A stretch of 61,105 nt of DNA from an uncultured Flavobacteriales bacterium. GTDB taxonomy: Bacteria; Bacteroidota; Bacteroidia; Flavobacteriales_E; Vicingaceae. Numbering within the stretch: the first letter of the stretch is position 1; every line of letters begins with the position of its first letter. The stretch is from contig CAJXMH010000016.1 of the NCBI GenBank assembly GCA_913056345.1, positions 1-61,105 of the forward strand, read 5' to 3'. This document shows, piece after piece, positions 1 through 8,329 of the stretch. Below the pieces are notes generated by a model. That model saw nothing but the letters and a program-made list of their open reading frames with translations, made no database searches and was not told the origin of the DNA. A program made the translations under genes and the position numbers.

Positions 1-1125
1 TTTGCCTTAAGCGGAGGCACACCTGCCGGCGGAAGCTATTCAGGAGTTGGAGTAAGTGCAGGAAACTTTGACCCTTCGATTGCGGGAGTCGGAACCTTTA
101 CTCTTTTCTATGATTTTACAGACGCCTTGGGTTGCAGCAGTCGAGATTCCGCAACCATTACTGTTAATCCGTTACCAACTAGCGGCATTAGCAACGATAC
201 CGCCATTTGCACCGGTAACAGCGTGAATTTGACAGCAAGTGGAGGCAGTAGTTATCTGTGGAGTAATGCAGCGACTACCGCGAGCATCAATGTAAGTCCG
301 ACTGCAACCACCCAATACACAGTAACGGTCAGCAATGCGAGCGGCTGTACTTCAGTAGAAAACGCTACCGTAACAGTGAATCCATTGCCAACTTTGAGCG
401 TTTCAAACGACACCACCATATGCTTAGGAGATTCTGTTTCACTTTCTGCCACTAGTAATAGCAATACCTTTGCGTGGAGCAATGGTCAGAATAGCGCACA
501 AATCAAAGTAGCGCCAACCACTAACACCACTTATCTTGTAAGCGTCAGCAATACACAAACTTGCACTGCCATAGATAGTATTTTAGTAACCATCAATACA
601 GGGACAGCAATCAACATTGGACCAGACACTACCCTAGATCCAGTAATTCAAACTACTTATACCTATGATGCAGGTTCTGGATTTGCAAGCTATTTATGGC
701 AAGATAATTCGACAAACCAAACGTTTACTGTGAATTATGATCCGGCAAAAGCAGGTTTAACCGACACCATAACGGTGGCCGTATCCAACCTTTTTATTTC
801 GGCTTGCCTTTCCTTTGATACAGCCTTGGTTTTTTATGATTTTCCTTCAAGCTTAAAAAAGCGAGGGCAAGCGGCTAACAACATTCGTTTGACACCCAAT
901 CCAACCTCAGATCGCCTACAAATTCTGTTTGCGAAGCCTAGTCGTGAAGAGAAAAGGGTTTTACTTTATGATATGAAAGGCGCTTTGGTCTTTGAGCAAA
1001 CTTTCAACCCTCAAAGTCGAATCGTAAACTTAAGTGCAATAGAGCAAGGCATCAATAAAGGGGTTTACCTGATCAATGTGCTGATTGATGGTGAGGTCTA
1101 TCAAGAAAAAGTAGTGATCCAATAG
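1..1125 (+). CDS. T9SS-secreted Ig-like repeat protein, 3' part
   Basis: The frame is open from base 1, so the gene begins before the window; 374 residues are visible. The first 45 residues hold a Gly-rich repeat (GGTPAGGSYSGVGV) typical of Bacteroidota adhesins. Two tandem Ig-like repeats follow, each opening with a D-T-x-I-C-x-G motif and a Y/F-x-W-S core. After one more beta-rich module, the last ~80 residues form a T9SS type A sorting domain (TPNPTSDRL ... GVYLINVLIDG ... EKVVIQ). Such proteins are exported by Sec, carried across the outer membrane by T9SS and anchored or released. Adhesin or matrix protein is the likely role, inferred from architecture; the ligand is unknown. Confidence 0.85.
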   Translation, partial: FALSGGTPAGGSYSGVGVSAGNFDPSIAGVGTFTLFYDFTDALGCSSRDSATITVNPLPTSGISNDTAICTGNSVNLTASGGSSYLWSNAATTASINVSPTATTQYTVTVSNASGCTSVENATVTVNPLPTLSVSNDTTICLGDSVSLSATSNSNTFAWSNGQNSAQIKVAPTTNTTYLVSVSNTQTCTAIDSILVTINTGTAINIGPDTTLDPVIQTTYTYDAGSGFASYLWQDNSTNQTFTVNYDPAKAGLTDTITVAVSNLFISACLSFDTALVFYDFPSSLKKRGQAANNIRLTPNPTSDRLQILFAKPSREEKRVLLYDMKGALVFEQTFNPQSRIVNLSAIEQGINKGVYLINVLIDGEVYQEKVVIQ

Positions 1126-1152
1126 AATAATGAAGAAAGGATTTTAAGCGCA

Positions 1153-1875
1153 TTAGTTTTGTTTTTCAAACACCAAACAATGCTGCCAAGGTAAGTTGTC
1201 AATATTTTCTACTAGAAGAAATCCATTGGCTTCAAACTCCTTCACAGCTTGCTTTTCACTCATTTTGTGCAAGCGCTTAATCGGGACTTTGGGATCTTCC
1301 ATGCGGTATTCAATCAAGAAAATCTTACCCTTTGGTTTTAAAGCGCTGTGTATTGAAGCAAGCATTTCCTTCGGATAGCTAAACTCGTGGTAGACGTCAA
1401 CCATGAGAACCTTGTCGACGCTATTGGTAGGTAAATTCGTGCTTTGTTCCTCCCCTTTAATGCGTTCAATATTTTCCACGTCTAAAGCCTCTTGTTTATC
1501 GGCGATGGCATCTAACATTTCTTGCTGAATGTCAACTGCGTAGACCTTTCCACTTGAAGTAAGTGGCGCTATTTTAAAAACGTGATACCCTGAAACTGCT
1601 CCAATGTCTGCAATCACATCATCGGCTTGTATCTGCATGTTTTCAATCAGTTGAGCGGTTTCTTCTTCTTGCTCTCGTTCAGAACGCTCTAACCAAGCCA
1701 TGCCTTGATAACCCATCACATGAGCAATTTCTCTACCCATATACCATTTTCCAATGCCATTAGGGTCGCCTGATTTAAGCGTGTAGGTTTTATCTTTTGT
1801 TTGCTTCTCTTGTGCTTGGCAACTTCCCAAACTTAAAAGAGCTGCAAGCAGTAGCAGGGTGTAAAGTGGTTTCAT
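1153..1875 (-). CDS. Exported lipoprotein with class I SAM-methyltransferase fold
   Basis: About 240 residues. The N-terminus MKPLYTLLLLAALLSLGSC is a lipoprotein signal with lipobox LGSC; an ATG four codons upstream (1887) is an alternative start. The body matches a family of small class I methyltransferases: MGREIAHVMGYQGMAWLERS, then motif I DIGAVSGY, then AVDIQQEML, then VLMVDVYHEFSYPKEML, then LIEYRMEDPKVPIKRLHKMS. Motif I has Val where the second Gly of DxGxGxG normally sits. An extracytoplasmic methyltransferase is odd because SAM is cytoplasmic, so the true activity is uncertain. It converges with the upstream T9SS gene and is probably monocistronic. Confidence 0.8.
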   Translation of the reverse strand: MKPLYTLLLLAALLSLGSCQAQEKQTKDKTYTLKSGDPNGIGKWYMGREIAHVMGYQGMAWLERSEREQEEETAQLIENMQIQADDVIADIGAVSGYHVFKIAPLTSSGKVYAVDIQQEMLDAIADKQEALDVENIERIKGEEQSTNLPTNSVDKVLMVDVYHEFSYPKEMLASIHSALKPKGKIFLIEYRMEDPKVPIKRLHKMSEKQAVKEFEANGFLLVENIDNLPWQHCLVFEKQN

Positions 1876-1960
1876 GACGTCTATCATTTAAGTTTTAAAA
1901 CAGGCAAGTCCTTTATTAAGTTTTGGGCTTACCCTCAGTGTGAATAAGAAATGGAACTGC

Positions 1961-1993
1961 TTTGAGCTAAAGTAAAGGACTTCCTTAATTTCG
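1961..1993 (+). promoter_or_regulatory. Putative promoter of nitroreductase gene
   Basis: TTTG at 1961-1964 and TAATTTCG at 1986-1993 approximate the Bacteroidota -33 (TTTG) and -7 (TAnnTTTG) boxes with 21 bp between them and one mismatch. The nitroreductase ATG lies 21 bp further on. Confidence 0.4.
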
Positions 1994-2014
1994 TTGGTCA
2001 TTGAAAGAAAAAGC

Positions 2015-2788
2015 ATGGCCAAAAGCATTTTATCCGAAAGCCCTGATCTCAAATACACTGAAGATTCAGATTACCACAATCCGGAAGCCTTTACCGAATT
2101 AGTAGAAAACCGTCGCTCTTGCCGGGTTTACACTGATGAAAAAATTCCCGAGGAGGTAATGCAAGCTTGTTTCGATTTAGCCTTAAAAGCGCCAAATTCA
2201 TCTAATCTGCAACCATGGGAGTTTTACTGGGTTCGCTCAGCTGAGAAAAGAGCTAAGCTAATTCCTTATTGTATGGATCAAAACTCGGTAAAAACTGCTG
2301 CTGAGATGATCATCGTGGTAGCACGCACAGATACCTGGAAACGGAACAGTAAACTGATGCTGGAAGAATTAAAAAAACAGCCCTTTAAAACGCCAAAGTC
2401 AGCTTTTGACTATTACACGAAAATTACACGCTTAGCTTACTACCAAGGCTTTTTAGGTTGGTTTGGGATGTTGAAACGAATCATCTTCAATGTAGTGGCA
2501 CTTTTTAAACCCATGCCACGTCAACCCAAATCCATTGCCGACCAACGTGTTTGGGCGCATAAATCAACTGCCTTAGCTTGTGAGAACTTAATGCTTGCTT
2601 TTCGGGCTTATGGTTATGATACCTGCCCCATTGAAGGCTTAGACCATCGTAGAGTCAGAAAGCTTCTGGATTTACCTTATGGAAAAGCAGAAGTCTGCAT
2701 GGCCATTAGCGTAGGAAAAAGAGCGAAAAATGGGATTTATGGGCCAAGGATTCGTTTTGATAAAGAATTATTTGTGAAGGAGGTTTAA
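2015..2788 (+). CDS. Nitroreductase family protein
   Basis: 257 residues from the ATG at 2015; a TTG 21 bp upstream overlaps the predicted promoter. The N-terminal motif RRSCRVYTDEKIP ... APNSSNLQPWEFYWV is the FMN-binding signature of the nitroreductase superfamily (flavin-dependent NAD(P)H oxidoreductases). The C-terminal part (ACENLMLAFRAYGYDTCPIEGLD, then VCMAISVGKR) matches the second flavin-contacting segment. A hydrophobic insert near residues 135-165 may form the substrate lid seen in some members. It is cytoplasmic. Reduction of nitro compounds or quinones is inferred from the family; the physiological substrate is unknown. Confidence 0.9.
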   Translation: MAKSILSESPDLKYTEDSDYHNPEAFTELVENRRSCRVYTDEKIPEEVMQACFDLALKAPNSSNLQPWEFYWVRSAEKRAKLIPYCMDQNSVKTAAEMIIVVARTDTWKRNSKLMLEELKKQPFKTPKSAFDYYTKITRLAYYQGFLGWFGMLKRIIFNVVALFKPMPRQPKSIADQRVWAHKSTALACENLMLAFRAYGYDTCPIEGLDHRRVRKLLDLPYGKAEVCMAISVGKRAKNGIYGPRIRFDKELFVKEV

Positions 2789-2790
2789 GG

Positions 2791-2822
2791 AAAAAAGGCA
2801 AAACTTTCGTTTCGCCCTTTTT
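2791..2822. terminator. Putative bidirectional terminator
   Basis: Imperfect hairpin between convergent genes: GGC-A-AAAC, loop TTTC, GTTT-C-GCC, flanked by an A6 tract on the left and a T5 tract on the right. It could end transcription of the nitroreductase gene on the plus strand and of the lipoprotein gene on the minus strand. Confidence 0.6.
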
Positions 2823-2843
2823 AATCTGATAAAGCTATGGGTG

Positions 2844-3530
2844 TTACAAGCTACCTGCAGTAAAACTTCCATCCCAATTAGCATCGCCTACGGTTGCATC
2901 GGTGAAGGTGAATTTTCCGCTAAAGCTGTAGCCGTCTACTCTATAATCGAAGAAAGAAAATGTGAAAGTATTTCCACTCCTCTGATAATAAAGGGTGCCA
3001 GTTGAAGCAACGCTATTTCTTGGAAAAGTGCCTGACACATCCCTCGTATGACAATCTTTTAAACTGTTAGGTATACGATTTGCAGGACAAAACCGAAAGT
3101 CCCACTCTCCTTGGTTTGGCTCAGAGCCTAAGAAGTTTGTACGGTGTGGATATTCTTTGTCATTAGCAGGAAAATAAGGTTGCGCTCCTTCATTGAACTG
3201 AATGGTAAGGTTTGCCTGAGGGGTAGAGAAACGATTGCTTAATTGATGCAAATAGATTTTGCCATCTTGCGCATAGTAATAAGAGAAGGAAACAACTGAA
3301 TCAACATTTCCAGTCAAGGTATCTCTGTATTGGATCACATTATCGGTCATGCGGTTTAAGCTGTCAGGGTAGTTTCCTGAACCAGAGCCACCACCATTAC
3401 CACCGTTGTTTCCACCACCATTATTATTATTGGTAGTTGCAGGTGTTACTTCTTCGTCATCGTCTGCTTCACAAGCCGTGAAGGCAAAAACGCTAATAAA
3501 TACAAGGAATAAAATTCTACTAAGTTTCAT
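2844..3530 (-). CDS. Hypothetical lipoprotein with Asn/Gly-rich linker
   Basis: 228 residues. The signal MKLSRILFLVFISVFAFTAC has a lipobox ending in Cys20, followed by EADDDEE; acidic residues right after the lipidated Cys are the surface-export signal described for Bacteroidota lipoproteins. Residues ~30-52 are an Asn/Gly linker. The rest is beta-rich (YYYAQDGKIYLHQLSN, GNTFTFSFFDYRVDG) with two Cys near residues 148 and 160 that could pair. No family was recognised. It is probably a surface-anchored protein of unknown function, transcribed alone. Confidence 0.75.
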   Translation of the reverse strand: MKLSRILFLVFISVFAFTACEADDDEEVTPATTNNNNGGGNNGGNGGGSGSGNYPDSLNRMTDNVIQYRDTLTGNVDSVVSFSYYYAQDGKIYLHQLSNRFSTPQANLTIQFNEGAQPYFPANDKEYPHRTNFLGSEPNQGEWDFRFCPANRIPNSLKDCHTRDVSGTFPRNSVASTGTLYYQRSGNTFTFSFFDYRVDGYSFSGKFTFTDATVGDANWDGSFTAGSL

Positions 3531-3698
3531 CTTTTTGATTTTTAGATTAATAATGGTGTAAATTTAGAAGTAGCTAAAGGAGACATAAATAGAGCGATAT
3601 TCGTAAATTAACTAAGTAGATTACCCTAGTCGCTTTAAAAGCTTTTTCTAGAATACACAATCCAAACCCATTGGAATGAACTTGTGTACTTTTAGCAG

Positions 3699-4964
3699 AT
3701 GAGACTCACTCTTTCCCTTTTCTTAATTGCCTTTAGTTTTTACGGAAATGCTCAGCAAACTAAAAAAGCTCTCTTTATTGGAAACTCCTATACAGCTTCA
3801 AATAACTTAGTCCAGATGATCGCCAATATGGCGCAAAGTACTGGTGATAGCTTGATATATGATACACACACGCCCGGTGGTAATCGCTTTTTGAATCATG
3901 CAGCGAATCCAACCGTATTTAATAAGATCAGGGGACGAGATTGGGATTTTGTTAGTCTGCAAGGGCAAAGTCAAGAAGTGGCTTTTGACAGCTTGACTTT
4001 TTACCGAGATGTTTACCCGAATGTAAAAATCCTTTGTGATACCATTCGCGCCAATCATACTTGCAGTCAGCCCCTGCTTTTTACCACTTGGGGGCGACAA
4101 AATGGTGATGCCAGTAATTGCGCTTTTCTGCCTTATTTGTGCACCTATCAAGGAATGGACAGTGCCTTAACGACCAATTATACGCTACTCGCACAATCAA
4201 ACGAAACAGAAATGAGTCCGGTAGGGCCGGTTTGGCGCTACATTCGGAACCAATTTCCAAGCATCAATTTATATGCTCCTGACGGTTCGCATCCGTCATT
4301 GGCCGGTTCTTATGCATCAGCCTGTACCTTTTACAGCATGATTTTTAAAAAAGACCCTAGCACCATTAGTTGGAACAGTAGCTTAAGCGCTAGCGTAGCA
4401 GATAGCCTCAAAATTGCAGCTAAACGCATCGCCTACGATAGTTTAGCAAAATGGGATTTCAGTCAATTGTATCCCAAAGCTAGCTTTAGCATGAATCCGC
4501 TTGGAGGATTTCAACTGCAATTTCAACTTGATAGCTTGGCCCTGATTGATTCTATTAAATGGGAATTTGGAGACGGGAACCACAGCACTCAGGCTAATCC
4601 AAGCCATACGTATGCTACGGGAGGGACTTATCAAATACAATTGAAAAATTACCATTGTGGAAAAGTGGATAGCGTAAGCAAGTCATTCACATTCATTTTA
4701 AGTGCTTTAGAAAAGAAAGATGTGCGCATTGAATCAGGGCTGATTTTTCCAAATCCTGTGGGAGATCTATTAAACCTTAATTTAGTTGAAGATCAGTTAA
4801 AGAATCCTGTTATTCAGATATACAGCAGTTCAGGAATACTTATAAAAGGTTTAAACCAAACTGAAAACATTGACGTCAGTGATTTAAAGAAAGGGATTTA
4901 CATGCTTCTGCTTTTTGATGATAATAGACTGCTAAAGAACCAACTATTTATAAAGTCTAACTAG
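3699..4964 (+). CDS. SGNH/DUF4886-like hydrolase with PKD and T9SS sorting domains
   Basis: 421 residues. A signal peptide (to ~residue 18, NAQ) precedes a domain starting KKALFIGNSYTASNNL, the GNS block I of SGNH hydrolases. TPGGN follows, and PDGSHPSLAGSY supplies the Asp-x-x-His of block V. DUF4886-like proteins share this layout. Residues ~260-330 form a PKD domain (WEFGDGNHSTQANPSHTYATGG), and the last ~75 residues are a T9SS sorting domain (IFPNPVGDLL ... KKGIYMLLLFDD). It is likely a secreted esterase or deacetylase acting on polysaccharide; substrate unknown. TACTTTTA at 3687-3694, 4 bp before the ATG, suggests a nearly leaderless mRNA. The last 4 bp overlap the convergent kinase gene. 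Confidence 0.8.
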   Translation: MRLTLSLFLIAFSFYGNAQQTKKALFIGNSYTASNNLVQMIANMAQSTGDSLIYDTHTPGGNRFLNHAANPTVFNKIRGRDWDFVSLQGQSQEVAFDSLTFYRDVYPNVKILCDTIRANHTCSQPLLFTTWGRQNGDASNCAFLPYLCTYQGMDSALTTNYTLLAQSNETEMSPVGPVWRYIRNQFPSINLYAPDGSHPSLAGSYASACTFYSMIFKKDPSTISWNSSLSASVADSLKIAAKRIAYDSLAKWDFSQLYPKASFSMNPLGGFQLQFQLDSLALIDSIKWEFGDGNHSTQANPSHTYATGGTYQIQLKNYHCGKVDSVSKSFTFILSALEKKDVRIESGLIFPNPVGDLLNLNLVEDQLKNPVIQIYSSSGILIKGLNQTENIDVSDLKKGIYMLLLFDDNRLLKNQLFIKSN

Positions 4965-5956
4965 CCTTGTTTTTTCAGAAGTGAGCTTATTTGCTTTGCC
5001 TGATTCTCACTATAAAAATTCAACTTCTCATGCTCTGGTGCCCAACCTTTTAAAAAGCGCACAAAGTCTGCCCAAGCAAAAGGGTATAACCCTCTCCACT
5101 CATGCTCTAAGGCGCTAAAATTAACCGACTTTATATTTTTGCTCAGTGCTTGCTCTAATCGATCAAAATAAAAGTCTAGGATTTCCTTCTCATGCTTTTC
5201 ACATTCTTCTGCAGTAAGGCAACTACTCATTAAATAAATCACATCCTTCATGCCGCAGCCACCACCCACATATTGAAAGTCGACCGCAGCTACTTTTTCC
5301 AAACTTTCTGAAAAGCAGAAGTTAGCCACTTTAGCATCCCCATGTACCAAAGTTTGGTATTTAGCTCCATTTAGTTTTTGATCAATTAAAGCTGCTTGAT
5401 CTTTTAAAAAGGAAGCTTCCATGGCTTCCCACTCCTCTTGTCTGGTAGCTAAATGCCAATAGGTTCCAATTTCCCACAAACCTTTGGGCTTTTCATGCAA
5501 AAAGGTCGCATGGAAATGAGCCAACCATTCTAAACACACTTTCAATCCTTCAAGTTCAAGCTGTTCAAGCCTTAAGGGAAAACCGGCTGCATCTAGGTCT
5601 TCCAACACCAACACTTGACTCCCAGGCTCTGATTGGCTGTAGTAACATTCCGCTATTGGACAAGCAGGGCCGCAGCGAGCAGCGTATTCCTGATACCATT
5701 TCCACTCCACTTCATACGAACGCAATTTTCGCCTATGTGAAGCTCGCGTATTCCAACCGCGGGGGTGACTGGCTCCTTTTTGACTTGGAAGCTGAATCTC
5801 TTTGACGATTATGGATTTGGGTTTTGTACCCAAATGAAACCGCCGGATGCTGCCATAGTCACTCCATAGGGATTGGATTTCCTCTACCTTCAGGATCTCT
5901 TGGCAATTAAAAAGTTTTGAAAGTTGTTGTTGAATTCTTGAAATAGAAGGCATCAT
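4961..5956 (-). CDS. Phosphotransferase family protein (APH/choline-kinase-like)
   Basis: 331 residues. The kinase catalytic loop LVHGDAKVANF (His205, Asp207, Asn212) and the metal-binding VDFQ (Asp226) are the Brenner and DFG-like motifs of the aminoglycoside phosphotransferase/choline kinase fold. The hinge LVLEDLDAAGFP near residue 117 and GGGCGMKDVIYLMSSCL fit the ecdysteroid-kinase-like/CHK branch more than true antibiotic kinases. Lys52 in SIIVKEI may be the ATP-anchoring lysine. It is presumably a cytoplasmic small-molecule kinase; the acceptor is unknown. The ATG at 5956 is followed directly by a second in-frame ATG at 5953. Confidence 0.8.
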   Translation of the reverse strand: MMPSISRIQQQLSKLFNCQEILKVEEIQSLWSDYGSIRRFHLGTKPKSIIVKEIQLPSQKGASHPRGWNTRASHRRKLRSYEVEWKWYQEYAARCGPACPIAECYYSQSEPGSQVLVLEDLDAAGFPLRLEQLELEGLKVCLEWLAHFHATFLHEKPKGLWEIGTYWHLATRQEEWEAMEASFLKDQAALIDQKLNGAKYQTLVHGDAKVANFCFSESLEKVAAVDFQYVGGGCGMKDVIYLMSSCLTAEECEKHEKEILDFYFDRLEQALSKNIKSVNFSALEHEWRGLYPFAWADFVRFLKGWAPEHEKLNFYSENQAKQISSLLKKQG

Positions 5957-5984
5957 CTTTTAATATCGACTTGCTAATTTAACT

Positions 5985-7478
5985 TTACATCCAAGACCGC
6001 TCAGCCGTTTCAATCTTGTAGAGCGCATAATTGTAGATTTCCAAGGCTTCACTTTCGTCCATTTGCCACATTTGATAACTACCTGCTGCGGTATGTAAAA
6101 CAAGATGGGCCAATCCCCTTCGCTTTTGAAAGACATTTTGCTTTAACTGAACACTTTGTAACTTATAATAATGCAGGTAAATACGCTGTGGAAAAACCCA
6201 AGCACGCTGCAATTGAAGCATATCTCGGTTACTTTCTAGCCGCATCCGTTTGGCATACATCCAACTGAAAGGGGCAGCGATTAGAAACCAAGCTATGGCA
6301 ATGAAGAAAAATGGGGTTTCATAAATACCTAAACTAGCCAAGAGCGCTGCTGGAAGAAGGGCAAAAAGCAAAACCAATTGATAGCAGAACCACCTTTGAG
6401 CGCTATAAGTCTTAAAATCTGATGTAGCTTGCTCGGGAAAGAAGTTTTCTAAAACGCGATTTAAATGAAGCTCATTGCAAGCCGGAATCATGATGGATAG
6501 CTTGTCATTCAGTTCAACACTGCTTGCCTGCTTCACCACCACTGTTTTAAAACCTACTAATCTCCGCAAGGGATTAGTCGACCATTTGATCAATTGGATC
6601 TTATTCTCAGGGATCTGATAACTAACGCGCTTCAATAAGCCAGATTCGAGCTTCACTCCTTCTTCATCACAATAAAACCGGAGTCCATAGAATTTTAAAA
6701 TAGCCTGAATGATCGAAAAAATTCCAATCCCAAGAATAAAAGCAAGAGCGATAAAAGATTGCATGGTAATGAGTGAGTTAAGCATATTGGAATTATTCTC
6801 AATCACTTCATTGGTGTAGCCTTCAAAGTACTGCTGAAATTGCCAAAAGTAACCACTGATCAAGGCAAATAGGATTCCCGCAGTTCTTAAGTGATTTTCG
6901 GTTAAGCCCACCTTAACCAAATCTTTTAAAGTCAGTCTCACAAGCGCCTTTCTTTCCTTTTTCTCTGTTGAATTTGGCTCTTCCTCAACAATAGTTTCGT
7001 CTACAGCAGCCTGTTTACTTTCCATTAAAAAGGACTGAATTTGCTTAGCCATTGCTTTTGGCAGAGCCGCTATCTCTAACTCTTTAGCGGATGAACCTGC
7101 TGTATCAATGTTCAAACCGACAACTCCTAAAATACGCTGAATCAAATTTTGATTGACGTTTACAGTTTGAATCCGCTCAAAAGGAACTGTAATACGTTCC
7201 TTACTTAAAACCCCTTTTTCTATGATAAAGGAATCTTCCGTAGCATAAAAGAAGAAGTTTCGGTAAGTCAACACCGCAGCCACAAGTAAGCCTAGAAAGA
7301 CCAGACCAATTGCTCCGTTTAGCCAAAAGGAGGTAAAATCGGCTTTCATTCCAAATTGAATCACCAAAATGGAGAGTAAGACATTAACCGCCCTTCTCAG
7401 TTTTTTAATGAAAATAACGCCAACCCCCACAACTGATTGCCGCTGAGGCTGAGAAAGGTCGAGCTCGTTATTAGGCAT
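5985..7478 (-). CDS. PH domain-containing membrane protein (YdbT-like)
   Basis: 497 residues with several hydrophobic helix pairs, each followed by a bacterial PH-like (bPH2, YdbS/YdbT) domain. Signature segments are ERITVPFERIQTVNVNQNLIQRILGVVGLNIDTAG near residues 92-125, RVSYQIPENKIQLIKWSTNPLRRLVGF in the middle and RIYLHYYKLQSVQLKQNVFQKRRGLAHLVLHTAAG at the C-terminus, giving three copies. The start overlaps the end of the YdbS-like gene by 8 bp, so the two are translationally coupled. In Bacillus the homologous pair is linked to resistance to some bacteriocins; the role here is unknown. Confidence 0.87.
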   Translation of the reverse strand: MPNNELDLSQPQRQSVVGVGVIFIKKLRRAVNVLLSILVIQFGMKADFTSFWLNGAIGLVFLGLLVAAVLTYRNFFFYATEDSFIIEKGVLSKERITVPFERIQTVNVNQNLIQRILGVVGLNIDTAGSSAKELEIAALPKAMAKQIQSFLMESKQAAVDETIVEEEPNSTEKKERKALVRLTLKDLVKVGLTENHLRTAGILFALISGYFWQFQQYFEGYTNEVIENNSNMLNSLITMQSFIALAFILGIGIFSIIQAILKFYGLRFYCDEEGVKLESGLLKRVSYQIPENKIQLIKWSTNPLRRLVGFKTVVVKQASSVELNDKLSIMIPACNELHLNRVLENFFPEQATSDFKTYSAQRWFCYQLVLLFALLPAALLASLGIYETPFFFIAIAWFLIAAPFSWMYAKRMRLESNRDMLQLQRAWVFPQRIYLHYYKLQSVQLKQNVFQKRRGLAHLVLHTAAGSYQMWQMDESEALEIYNYALYKIETAERSWM

Positions 7479-7977
7479 GCTTGCTACTTAAAAGGTTGAT
7501 GTGTTCTTTTAATTGCTTGGCATCAACTTCAGATAGTCCAACAATTGCAATGTCACTACTAGCCCCACCCGCGGTATACACCTTTACTTTGGCTAAGTCA
7601 AAAATGCGTTCAAAAGGACCTTGGGTAACCTCTGTGTGTTGGATTCGATTAAAGGGCACCGAAGTCATTGAAAAAAAGATCCAACCCGTTTTGAAGCTAA
7701 TGTCATGCTCTCGAAGTACAAAACCTTTATACTTAAAGCCCACGATTTCAGCAATTAAAAACCAAATCAAGAGTAAACTTAAGCCTGAGGGTAAAAGCCA
7801 TACTGCAAATTTCTCAGTGAAGAAATTATACAATAAAGCAGCACCTAGAAGCAATAAGTAAAGGGATACCATAAAGGTTAGCCGCATCCAGAGGTACTCT
7901 TTGTTCAACTTTTGGAAACTAAGCGCTTCAAGCTGTGGTAAACCTTCTACTGAAAGGGTATTGTTTTCAAATTCCAT
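7471..7977 (-). CDS. PH domain-containing membrane protein (YdbS-like)
   Basis: 168 residues: two hydrophobic segments (about residues 35-75), then one bPH2 domain with DISFKTGWIFFSMTSVPFNRIQHTEVTQGPFERIFDLAKVKVYTAGG, the hallmark of YdbS. It forms the first gene of a two-gene operon with the triple-domain YdbT-like gene, sharing 8 bp. The products probably form a membrane complex; no enzymatic residues are visible. Confidence 0.87.
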   Translation of the reverse strand: MEFENNTLSVEGLPQLEALSFQKLNKEYLWMRLTFMVSLYLLLLGAALLYNFFTEKFAVWLLPSGLSLLLIWFLIAEIVGFKYKGFVLREHDISFKTGWIFFSMTSVPFNRIQHTEVTQGPFERIFDLAKVKVYTAGGASSDIAIVGLSEVDAKQLKEHINLLSSKHA

Positions 7978-8015
7978 TTGATCATATTAAAAGAAAGACC
8001 ATGCTAAGACCCAAT

Positions 8016-8246
8016 TTATCTATTCTTCAGCGGTTTAAGAAGGTACTCAAGACCATTTAACTTAATCTCGTAAAGGGTTTCAAGTAAGACTCCAAGCTTC
8101 CCTTTCGGAAAACCTTCCCGCTTAAACCAAACCAAATAAGGTTCTGGTAGTTCACAAAGTTTTCGTCCCTTGTACTTGCCAAATGGCATTTCCATTTCGA
8201 CCAATTGGCGAATCAACTCTCCTTGTGAATCATTAGCTTGTTTCAA
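8016..8246 (-). CDS. DUF3820 family protein
   Basis: 76 residues with MPFGKYKGRKLCELPEPYLVWF, then REGFPKGKLGVLLETLYEIKLNGL, the conserved core of DUF3820 (annotated by homology as quorum-sensing-regulated virulence factor, function not established). The start is a TTG at 8246; an in-frame ATG at 8195 would give a 59-residue protein that keeps the whole core. It is divergent from the outer-membrane protein gene that follows. Cytoplasmic, no signal peptide. Confidence 0.8.
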   Translation of the reverse strand: MKQANDSQGELIRQLVEMEMPFGKYKGRKLCELPEPYLVWFKREGFPKGKLGVLLETLYEIKLNGLEYLLKPLKNR

Positions 8247-8329
8247 GACCTAAATTTTAGTTTCATAAAACTAGTGAAAGCCTTCCTTAGTTTAAATACT
8301 TTTATAACGGATTAAATAAAGACGCACTT

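Noticed and set aside
4961-5956. APH-like kinase as an antibiotic resistance gene
   Set aside because: Sequence around the hinge and after VDFQ fits the CHK/ecdysteroid-kinase-like branch, with no resistance context.
7481-7861. 126-codon open frame opposite the YdbS-like gene
   Set aside because: Sequence is low-complexity and unlike any family; the minus-strand PH protein explains the region.
8250-8262. CCTAAATTTTAG near the DUF3820 start as a third metal operator
   Set aside because: The half-sites overlap with no 6-bp spacer, and neither neighbour is metal-related; AT-rich chance is likely.
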